Shown: positions 1 to 5,570 of the stretch, in pieces
Layout of the letters: every line of letters begins with the position of its first letter
Numbering within the stretch: position 1 is the stretch's first letter
NCBI GenBank assembly: GCA_047621945.1
Contig: JBLHMK010000142.1
Location: 1 to 5,570 of the forward strand
DNA: 5,570 bases
Reading direction: 5' to 3'
Source of the DNA: JAFMKE01 sp047621945
GTDB lineage: Bacteria; Bacteroidota; Bacteroidia; Chitinophagales; UBA8649
Notes under the pieces: generated by a model
Databases searched by the model: none
Seen by the model: only the letters and a program-made list of their open reading frames with translations
Told to the model about the DNA's origin: nothing
Translations under genes and position numbers: made by a program

Positions 1-1883
1 TAGTAAGCATAGGTTATGCTGCCTGCCATTGGTGTCATGTTATGGAACATGAAAGTTTTGAAGATGAAGAAGTGGCGGCGTATATGAATGAGCATTTTGT
101 TGCTATAAAAGTAGATCGAGAGGAAAGGCCAGATATAGATCAAGTATATATGGATGCCGTTCAATTATTATCTGGAAGTGGCGGATGGCCCTTGAACTGT
201 ATTGCTTTACCTGATGGTCGACCTGTTTATGGAGGTACTTATTTCCCTAAAAAGCAATGGATGAATTTGCTCACGCAAGTTGGAGACTTTGTGAAGAATA
301 ATCCTGAAAAGGCAGAGGAACAAGCTAATGCTTTAACTGCGGGAATTCAAAGTACTTCATTTGTGGCTGAAGAAGAGTTGGACCTTAAGCATACTAAAGG
401 TGACCTTGATTTTATTTGGGAGAATTGGGCACCCAAAATGGATTTTACGCTAGGAGGAAATGATCGTTCACCTAAATTTCCGCTTCCCGTTTCTTATCAA
501 TATTTACTGCATTACCATTATCTAAGTAATAAAGAGGAAGCCTTAAATATAACCACCCTTACCTTGAATAAAATGGCCGAAGGAGGTATTTATGACCAAA
601 TTGGTGGAGGTTTTGCTAGGTACTCAACTGATGCTAAATGGAAGGTGCCACATTTTGAAAAAATGCTTTATGATAATGGTCAATTAGTGAGCTTATATGC
701 AAGGACCTATCAGCAGACAAAAGATCCATATTATAAGGAGATTATACAAGAAACTATTGATTTTATAGAACGTGAAATGACTTCGCTAGAAGGAGGCTTC
801 TATTCATCCCTAGACGCAGATAGTGAGGGAGAAGAAGGAAAGTTCTATGTTTGGCAAGCTAGTGAAATGGACGAAGTGCTAGGGAAAGATAACGAATGGA
901 TTAAGGACTATTACAATGTAAGTACATCCGGAAATTGGGAATCGAATAATATATTATTCATTACCCAGAGTAAGGAGAAGATCGCTAACAAGTACGAGCT
1001 CTCGATAGAAGAGTTGAATAGTAAGTTAAAAAAGGCGAAAGAAGTTCTATTAGAAGAACGAGCTAAACGAATTCGACCAGGTTTAGATGACAAAATACTA
1101 TGCTCATGGAATGCCTTAATGCTTAATGGATATATAGACGCTTATCGATGCTTGGGTGAGGATGAATACTTAAAAACAGCCGAAGCAAGTGCTGCTTTTA
1201 TGTTAAGCAAATTTAAAAAAGAAGATGGCGGCTTGTATCGCAATTATAAGAATGGGAATGCCAGTATTAATGGCTTCTTAGATGATTACGCTTTCACCAT
1301 TCAAGCTTTCCATTCCTTGTATCAAACTACCTTTGATGAGCAATGGTTAATTGAAGCGGATGAATTGATGCAGTATGCTTTAACTCACTTTTATGATGAG
1401 TCAACCGGTTTATTCTATTATACTTCAGATTTGGATAAAGCTTTGATTGCACGAAAAATAGAAGTCACGGATAATGTAATTCCTTCTGCTAACTCTGAGT
1501 TGGCTAAAGGCTTGTATGTTTTAGGCAAGTTGTTGTATAAAGAGGATTACCTAAGTAAGTCATCTAGAATGATGAATAAAGTCAAGCAGCAAACTCCGGG
1601 TGGGATGTCTTATTTTGCTAACTGGGACATTCTATTGGCTTGGGAAGTAAGTGAGCCTTACGAAGTAGTTATTGTTGGGAAAAATGCGGAAGAGAAGCGT
1701 AAAGAGTTTGATCAATACTATTTACCTAATGTGTTTTTTGCAGGTGGTAGAACGGAAGGGGAGTTAGAAATAGCAGCAAATAAATTAGTAAAAGGCGCAA
1801 CAACGATTTACGTTTGTCAAAATAAAGTATGTCAACTTCCAACAGAAAGTGTTGAGGAAGCCCTAAAACAAATAAGCAAGTAA
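1..1883 (+). CDS. Thioredoxin-like (DUF255) / alpha-alpha toroid protein, YyaL/SPATA20 family, 5'-partial
   Basis: The reading frame is open from the left edge (first whole codon GTA at base 3). The ATG at 42 lies inside the conserved thioredoxin-like motif, so it is not the true start. Numbering from base 3 gives 626 residues. The family is usually about 670-700, so roughly 45-60 N-terminal residues are missing. Visible family signatures are: CHWCHVMEHESFED at residues 8-21 with the CxxC pair C8/C11; DREERPD at 38-44; GGWPL at 60-64; GGTYFP at 77-82; SPKFP at 156-160; GGIYDQIGGGF at 194-204; VPHFEKMLYDN at 215-225; and DADSEGEEGKFYVW at about 271-284. A later DDKILCSWNALM block and a C-terminal CxxxxCQLP follow. 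These match Pfam Thioredox_DsbH (DUF255) followed by a six-hairpin glycosidase-like toroid, as in B. subtilis YyaL and human SPATA20. The biochemical role is not established; redox or sugar-related activity is only inferred from fold. The stop codon overlaps the next start by one base, suggesting a shared transcript. Confidence 0.93.
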   Translation, partial: VSIGYAACHWCHVMEHESFEDEEVAAYMNEHFVAIKVDREERPDIDQVYMDAVQLLSGSGGWPLNCIALPDGRPVYGGTYFPKKQWMNLLTQVGDFVKNNPEKAEEQANALTAGIQSTSFVAEEELDLKHTKGDLDFIWENWAPKMDFTLGGNDRSPKFPLPVSYQYLLHYHYLSNKEEALNITTLTLNKMAEGGIYDQIGGGFARYSTDAKWKVPHFEKMLYDNGQLVSLYARTYQQTKDPYYKEIIQETIDFIEREMTSLEGGFYSSLDADSEGEEGKFYVWQASEMDEVLGKDNEWIKDYYNVSTSGNWESNNILFITQSKEKIANKYELSIEELNSKLKKAKEVLLEERAKRIRPGLDDKILCSWNALMLNGYIDAYRCLGEDEYLKTAEASAAFMLSKFKKEDGGLYRNYKNGNASINGFLDDYAFTIQAFHSLYQTTFDEQWLIEADELMQYALTHFYDESTGLFYYTSDLDKALIARKIEVTDNVIPSANSELAKGLYVLGKLLYKEDYLSKSSRMMNKVKQQTPGGMSYFANWDILLAWEVSEPYEVVIVGKNAEEKRKEFDQYYLPNVFFAGGRTEGELEIAANKLVKGATTIYVCQNKVCQLPTESVEEALKQISK

Positions 1884-2266
1884 TGGCAGATTATAAACAA
1901 TATTACATTATTCCCGAGATTCCAGAAATTGTATATAAAGCCTTAACCAATGTGTTAGTATTGAAACTTTGGACGGGCTTTGACGCCGAGATGAAGGAAG
2001 AGGTAGGTACGGAGTTTTCCTTGTATGATGAAAACATTTGCGGGAAAAATTTGAAATTTGAAGCGGATAAATTAATCCAGCAAGAATGGTATTTCGGTGA
2101 AAGAGAAGAAGCCTCTATAGTTACAATAAAATTGCATCCTCATAAGAAAGGGACTTCAGCAGAACTCATTCATACGAATATACCCGAAGAGGATTTTGAG
2201 GTGATGGTTGAAGGTTGGGATGAAACCTATTTTGCCGACCTCATTGACTTCTATACTGGCGAATAA
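1883..2266 (+). CDS. SRPBCC / Aha1-like (AHSA1 family) domain protein
   Basis: This is a complete small protein of 127 residues, about the size of one START/SRPBCC hydrophobic-cavity domain, with no signal peptide or membrane segment, so probably cytoplasmic. The sequence follows the AHSA1 (Activator of Hsp90 ATPase homologue 1-like) pattern. It has an early LKLWTGFDAEM stretch (about 27-37), then FSLYDENICGKNL (about 45-57), LIQQEWYFGE (about 64-73), a beta-strand SIVTIKLHPH, and the C-terminal helix with HTNIPEEDFE and EGWDETYFADL. The same order (small-domain strand, IVQ-W strand, T-x-(I/V)PEE, GW helix) is seen in the C-terminal domain of eukaryotic Aha1. In bacteria this family is broad and includes small-molecule binding proteins, so Hsp90 (HtpG) co-chaperone activity is only a possibility. 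The ATG shares its A with the TAA of the upstream gene (TAATG), an arrangement typical of translational coupling. No clear Shine-Dalgarno sequence is seen. Confidence 0.88.
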   Translation: MADYKQYYIIPEIPEIVYKALTNVLVLKLWTGFDAEMKEEVGTEFSLYDENICGKNLKFEADKLIQQEWYFGEREEASIVTIKLHPHKKGTSAELIHTNIPEEDFEVMVEGWDETYFADLIDFYTGE

Positions 2267-2270
2267 TAAC

Positions 2271-2504
2271 TTAGAATAAGTACACTACAACTAGTCCAAC
2301 AACTAGCATTCCAATGGCCCAAGGAAGTCCCTTTTTCATTTCTGACATGTTTTTTTCATTCTCTTCAACTTGATCACCTTTTGCGGTGCCCAATTTGTTC
2401 GCTCCAAACAAGCCAACGATCATAGGGAAACGCCATATTAAGCGCCATGCACCATTAATAATTAAAATATATCCGATTAATTCGAGCCACCAAATTTCTT
2501 CCAT
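2271..2504 (-). CDS. Small hydrophobic membrane protein, unknown function
   Basis: I do not recognise this 77-residue protein. It has an aromatic, hydrophobic N-terminal half (about residues 4-35, with WW at 5-6 and a GYILIINGAW stretch, interrupted by R21 and R25). A charged, acidic middle follows (about 42-58, including EENEK), and then a strong C-terminal membrane segment (about 60-77, GLPWAIGMLVVG onward) that ends almost at the stop codon. Two membrane-associated segments with a polar loop are likely; topology is uncertain. Reality of the gene is supported by a Shine-Dalgarno-like AAGGA six bases before the ATG, unlike its neighbours, and by a tight fit to the surroundings. It starts 50 bases downstream of the pbpC stop on the same strand and ends 4 bases from the stop of the convergent Aha1-like gene. 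It could be read from the pbpC transcript or from its own promoter; no terminator hairpin is visible in the gap. Confidence 0.72.
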   Translation of the reverse strand: MEEIWWLELIGYILIINGAWRLIWRFPMIVGLFGANKLGTAKGDQVEENEKNMSEMKKGLPWAIGMLVVGLVVVYLF

Positions 2505-2510
2505 GTGAAT

Positions 2511-2515
2511 TCCTT
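2511..2515 (-). promoter_or_regulatory. Ribosome binding site of the small membrane protein gene
   Basis: Read on the minus strand this is AAGGA within a longer A-run, followed by six bases and then ATG. Spacing is right for a Shine-Dalgarno sequence. It stands out because the other starts in this window lack one, and it supports the chosen start at 2504. Confidence 0.5.
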
Positions 2516-2554
2516 TTTTGTTGAAAATGAAATTAATATTATTTCTACATTTTT

Positions 2555-4876
2555 TTAGATAAAAACAATGTTTATTTCAATGTTGGAGTTCCTTCCCTTA
2601 TCATCTGAACAAGAGATTTTATACACGCCTTCTTTTTCCGGTAAAAACAAAACACTTTCATTTTTGTTGGCAGTAGCATACACTTGATTATTAATAAACC
2701 AAAAAACCTGATTAACGTCACGAGCAGAATAACTGCTTAAAACAAGAGCTTCGGGTTGGTCTTTCATGATGTAATAAGTGCTCCCATCTGTTGGAGTGGC
2801 GATTTTAGGAGGATCAAAACTATCCCAATGCTCGCAATCCGGATTGTGCTGAGGGATAGGCGTATAGCTAATATGATTGTCGCGATAATATGCTAATATC
2901 TCTACAGGATGGTAAGGATACCATCGTTCAACATATCCCGCTTCTGGAATACAGTTCATGCAGTATGAAAATTCTTCGCTTTCACTGATGTAATACTTTT
3001 TTAAATGCTGACAACTGGTATTAGAAGAAATAGTTGGCAAGAAATAGTCGAAAACTTTATGCTCGCAAAAGTCATTAGGGATTAATCCAGTTTCAGAACA
3101 AACTAATCGAAAGGGTAATTCACTCGGTGCTTTTAACCAACTCTTTGAAGGATTAGAATCCAGCGCCTTGAATATTTTAAAGAGGAGCGGGCTTGCGAAA
3201 TTTGCTCCGGTTAACTCGGGAACTCCATCACCTGAAAAATTACCTACCCACACACCAATGGTAAACCTATCGTTGTATCCAATGCTCCATGCATCCTTTC
3301 TACCATAGGAGGTGCCTGTTTTCCAGGCGATTAAAGGAAGGCTTTTTGTATTTTGCCAAGAATTCGGTAGGTCAGGTCTTTCTAGATTGGTCAAAATTTC
3401 ACTAATCATAAATGCAGACTCTTCGGTAACAATGGCTTTGCTCTTCTCATTTCCGTCTTTGAGAGTGTATCTCAGGGGCTTATAGACCCCTTTATTGGCA
3501 AACATGGCATATAATCCAGCCATCTCTTCTAAACTCACCCCACAACCGCCTAAAACAAGAGACAAGCCGAGTATTTTCTGTTGCTTCTTTATTGTTTTAA
3601 AATCACAATCGACTAGTGCATCACTGGCAGTTTCTACGCCTATAAGATTTAGTGCTTTAACAGCTGGAATGTTTAAACTTTGCGATAAGGCAGTTTCTAC
3701 ACTCACATATCCCTTGTATTGTTGATTGAAATTAACTGGGCTATAACCATCGTAGTTAACAGGTACATCGGTAAGGGTGATTTTGGGTGTTAGAACGCCT
3801 TGATCAAAAGCAAGTGCGTATACTAGTGGTTTTAGCGTGCTGCCTGGTTGCCGAACCGCTCGAATTCCATCTACTTGACCAGCATCTTTAGTGCCGTAAA
3901 AATCTGCTGACCCCACATAGGCCAATACTTCACTTGTAGCATGGTCAATTACTATTACTGAGGCATTATGAACGTTGAAGCCCATTTTAGTTTTCATATA
4001 GCTGCTCACTACATGCTCACAATTTAACTGTCTTTCAAGGTCTAAAGTCGTAGCTATAATGGGTGTATTTGGATAGGTGTACTTCATTCTATAACTCAAA
4101 TGATGAGCTTGTTTTGGAGATGATTGTCGCTCCGCGTCTAAGGGCTCGTCTAAAGCATCTTGAATTTTTTCTTCACTAAAGACTTGATTGTCTTCAAATC
4201 GTTTCAGCCACTTGTTTCGTTCCTCAATTATTAAATCATTATTCTTTCCAATTCTTAAGGTAGATGGGCGATTAGGAATAATACTTAAAGTCGTTATTTC
4301 TGCAATACTTAAATTGTTGGGCTGCTTGTTGAAGTATAGCACGGATGCCGCTTTTACGCCTTCTATATTGCCCCCATAAGGAACTAGGTTTAAGTAGAGC
4401 TGAAAAATTTCATCTTTGCTCAATTTCAATTCTAATTGGGTGGCACGAAAGATCTCAATAATCTTGCTGCTATATGTCCTTGGTCGAGGTTCCAATAAGC
4501 GGACAACTTGCATGGTAATGGTGGACGCTCCAGATGTTCGCTTCTGCATAAGCAAATTATTAAAGAGTGCTCGACCCATGGCGAACGGATTAACCCCATA
4601 GTGATAGTTGAAGTATTTATCTTCTTTATAAACAATAGCGGTCTTTAGTTCTTCAGAAATTTCATCTAATTCTGTGTACATCCTCCACTTTTCATCTTTA
4701 CTTAAAAAACTATGCAATATTTTACCATTTCTATCGGTTACTAATTGAGAATAGTCTATTTCGGTTGAAATTGGAAAGAGTAGGTGCAATAGAAAGAACC
4801 CTAAAAATGATAAGGGTATTAACCAAACCAATTTACTTGCCCAACCCCTTAACTTTATCGTCTTATCCTTCAGCAA
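2555..4876 (-). CDS. pbpC: Penicillin-binding protein 1C (bifunctional glycosyltransferase/transpeptidase)
   Basis: Class A PBP of 773 residues, about the size of E. coli PbpC. It polymerises lipid II into glycan strands and cross-links the peptides at the periplasmic face of the inner membrane. Order of parts: short basic tail and membrane anchor (about 15-36); GT51 domain with EDKYF (catalytic E85), GASTITMQ (116-123) and a third motif with E141; then the transpeptidase domain with STLK (nucleophile S346, K349), SLN (400-402) and KTGT (519-522). A Cys/His-rich segment (593-681) and a C-terminal PBP1C-type beta domain (about 688-773) follow. All catalytic residues are present, so both activities are expected. 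The start is TTG at 4876-4874: an in-frame stop lies four codons upstream (4886-4888), no ATG occurs between, and the next methionine (66) would delete the anchor. No Shine-Dalgarno is seen. It is divergent from an alpha-2-macroglobulin gene, its usual partner. Confidence 0.96.
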   Translation of the reverse strand: MLKDKTIKLRGWASKLVWLIPLSFLGFFLLHLLFPISTEIDYSQLVTDRNGKILHSFLSKDEKWRMYTELDEISEELKTAIVYKEDKYFNYHYGVNPFAMGRALFNNLLMQKRTSGASTITMQVVRLLEPRPRTYSSKIIEIFRATQLELKLSKDEIFQLYLNLVPYGGNIEGVKAASVLYFNKQPNNLSIAEITTLSIIPNRPSTLRIGKNNDLIIEERNKWLKRFEDNQVFSEEKIQDALDEPLDAERQSSPKQAHHLSYRMKYTYPNTPIIATTLDLERQLNCEHVVSSYMKTKMGFNVHNASVIVIDHATSEVLAYVGSADFYGTKDAGQVDGIRAVRQPGSTLKPLVYALAFDQGVLTPKITLTDVPVNYDGYSPVNFNQQYKGYVSVETALSQSLNIPAVKALNLIGVETASDALVDCDFKTIKKQQKILGLSLVLGGCGVSLEEMAGLYAMFANKGVYKPLRYTLKDGNEKSKAIVTEESAFMISEILTNLERPDLPNSWQNTKSLPLIAWKTGTSYGRKDAWSIGYNDRFTIGVWVGNFSGDGVPELTGANFASPLLFKIFKALDSNPSKSWLKAPSELPFRLVCSETGLIPNDFCEHKVFDYFLPTISSNTSCQHLKKYYISESEEFSYCMNCIPEAGYVERWYPYHPVEILAYYRDNHISYTPIPQHNPDCEHWDSFDPPKIATPTDGSTYYIMKDQPEALVLSSYSARDVNQVFWFINNQVYATANKNESVLFLPEKEGVYKISCSDDKGRNSNIEINIVFI

Positions 4877-4929
4877 GATTATATACTATTTTACTTAACT
4901 TTACTAATACACCCTAAATATCAACTTTA
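4877..4929. promoter_or_regulatory. Divergent intergenic region, probable promoters for pbpC and the alpha-2-macroglobulin gene
   Basis: These 53 very AT-rich bases separate the two divergent starts and must carry promoter signals for both genes unless these lie inside coding sequence. On the plus strand TAACTTTA (4896-4903) matches the Bacteroidota -7 box TAnnTTTG at all but the last base, but no TTG lies at the proper upstream distance. On the minus strand a TTG (bases 4924-4922) stands 18 bases before TAAAGTTA, the same box read backwards, a poorer -7 match. Both assignments are weak. The leaders would be very short (about 10-20 bases). No operator palindrome is evident. Confidence 0.4.
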
Positions 4930-5570
4930 ATGAAAAGAATCCACCTTTTATTTTATCTAGGCCTATTTATTTTAGCCTCTTGTAGCAAAAATAAAAATCA
5001 AATTACACTTTCTTACTCCAATATAGAAGGAGAAGTAGCTACTCATGGTAATTTTCTTTTCACCTTTAATCAAGTCATCGCTCCAGATTCTGTTCAGTTT
5101 AGCTGGGATGATGCGAAATATTTGAAATTTAGCCCAGCTATAGAAGGTCAATATCGGTGGGTTGGTGCAAACGAGTTAAGTTTTTCACCGAACGAACCTC
5201 TACTCCCGGCTACAAACTATGCGGCAAGTTTCACCAATAAATTGTTGGATGTAAATAGCACCTTTAAAAGTATGGATATCGACGATATGGAGTTCCATAC
5301 CCCAAATCTTCGGATAGAATCATCCAATTTATTTTGGTACATAGATGATAATGGAAGCACATCAGCGCTAATGCAGACGCGGTTTAATTATAATATTCTT
5401 CCTAAAGAAGTGGCTAAGTTAATAGAGTTGAGCAATAATGATGAGCAAGTAAACTTGAGTCTTTTAGAAGAAGGTGAAAGCTATTTTGCAAGCTTTGACC
5501 TTAGTAGTTTGGAACTAGTAGATGAAGATCAAGAGTTTAAGCTGCGATTGAAACAAGGCTTAAAACCTAT
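4930..5570 (+). CDS. Alpha-2-macroglobulin family lipoprotein (N-terminal part), 3'-partial
   Basis: The frame opens with ATG at 4930 and stays open for 213 whole codons to the right edge. The first residues form a lipoprotein signal: MKRIH, a hydrophobic core, then the lipobox L15-A16-S17-C18. The residues after C18 (SKNKNQ) are not acidic, so the Bacteroidota surface-export signal is not apparent and a periplasm-facing lipoprotein is more likely. What follows is beta-rich, with a pattern typical of the N-terminal Ig-like domain of Bacteroidota alpha-2-macroglobulins: an ITLSYSNIEGEV start, FLFTFNQVI, then a GQYRWVGANELSFSPNEPL segment and LLPATNYAASF. Full family members run to about 1,500-1,900 residues, so most of the gene, including any thioester CxEQ motif, lies outside. 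Such proteins are thought to trap proteases in the periplasm and are commonly encoded beside pbpC, which is also the case here. The family call rests on this short N-terminus plus context. Confidence 0.82.
   Translation, partial: MKRIHLLFYLGLFILASCSKNKNQITLSYSNIEGEVATHGNFLFTFNQVIAPDSVQFSWDDAKYLKFSPAIEGQYRWVGANELSFSPNEPLLPATNYAASFTNKLLDVNSTFKSMDIDDMEFHTPNLRIESSNLFWYIDDNGSTSALMQTRFNYNILPKEVAKLIELSNNDEQVNLSLLEEGESYFASFDLSSLELVDEDQEFKLRLKQGLKP

Noticed and set aside
911..1093. 60-codon open frame on the minus strand
   Set aside because: It lies wholly inside the strongly conserved YyaL/SPATA20 coding region and encodes no recognisable protein; a shadow frame.
2285..2308. CAACTAG direct repeat and a possible small hairpin (CTAGT/ACTAG)
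   Set aside because: It lies within the coding sequence for the valine-rich C-terminal membrane segment; the stem is only five base pairs with no following T-run, so it is not a credible terminator.
2505..2554. Possible promoter or terminator in the gap between pbpC and the small membrane protein gene
   Set aside because: The gap is AT-rich with runs of A and T, but I found no hairpin and no good TTG / TAnnTTTG pair.
3495..3725. 76-codon open frame on the plus strand
   Set aside because: It is antisense to the transpeptidase domain of pbpC, whose catalytic motifs fix the true frame.
4188..4379. 63-codon open frame on the plus strand
   Set aside because: It is antisense to the glycosyltransferase part of pbpC, with no family resemblance and no start signals.
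4416..4635. Open frames of 61 codons (plus, 4416-4601) and 67 codons (minus, 4432-4635)
   Set aside because: Both overlap the GT51 motifs of pbpC in other frames; the pbpC frame is unbroken, so the minus one is not evidence of a frameshift.
4849..4930. AACTTTA occurring three times (4851, 4897, 4923) near the divergent starts
   Set aside because: The 7-mer is AT-rich and one copy is inside pbpC; spacing is irregular, so chance is the simpler explanation than an operator array.

Overview
The window looks like chromosomal DNA from a Bacteroidota bacterium (Flavobacteriia/Cytophagia-like). The reasons are its AT-rich coding style, the near absence of Shine-Dalgarno sequences, a Bacteroidota-style PBP1C with a cysteine-rich segment before its C-terminal domain, and a lipoprotein alpha-2-macroglobulin beside it. 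This is a judgement from protein flavour; no marker gene is present, so genus cannot be named.

Layout. (1) Bases 1-1883 (+) hold most of a YyaL/SPATA20-type protein: a thioredoxin-like DUF255 domain followed by an alpha/alpha-toroid. It is cut by the left edge, and the coding frame continues upstream of the first visible ATG. (2) Bases 1883-2266 (+) hold a 127-residue SRPBCC/Aha1-type protein that overlaps gene 1 by one base. (3) Bases 2271-2504 (-) hold a small hydrophobic protein of unknown function, tail-to-tail with gene 2 only 4 bases away. (4) Bases 2555-4876 (-) hold pbpC, a bifunctional class A penicillin-binding protein 1C with all the usual catalytic motifs and an apparent TTG start. 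(5) From base 4930 (+) to the right edge lies the beginning of a lipoprotein of the bacterial alpha-2-macroglobulin family, read divergently from pbpC across a 53-base gap.

How they fit together. PBP1C and bacterial alpha-2-macroglobulin are a recurrent gene pair in Gram-negative bacteria (E. coli pbpC and yfhM). They are thought to repair peptidoglycan and trap foreign proteases after envelope breach. Here the pair is divergent rather than co-directional. The YyaL and Aha1-like genes form a separate two-gene unit, probably cytoplasmic, whose role is not known. There are no RNA genes, mobile elements, CRISPR arrays or long non-coding stretches; the longest gaps are about 50 bases. I saw no convincing sign of a wholly new system. 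The most notable points are the divergent pbpC/alpha-2-macroglobulin arrangement, the Cys/His-rich segment of PBP1C and the small membrane protein downstream of it.
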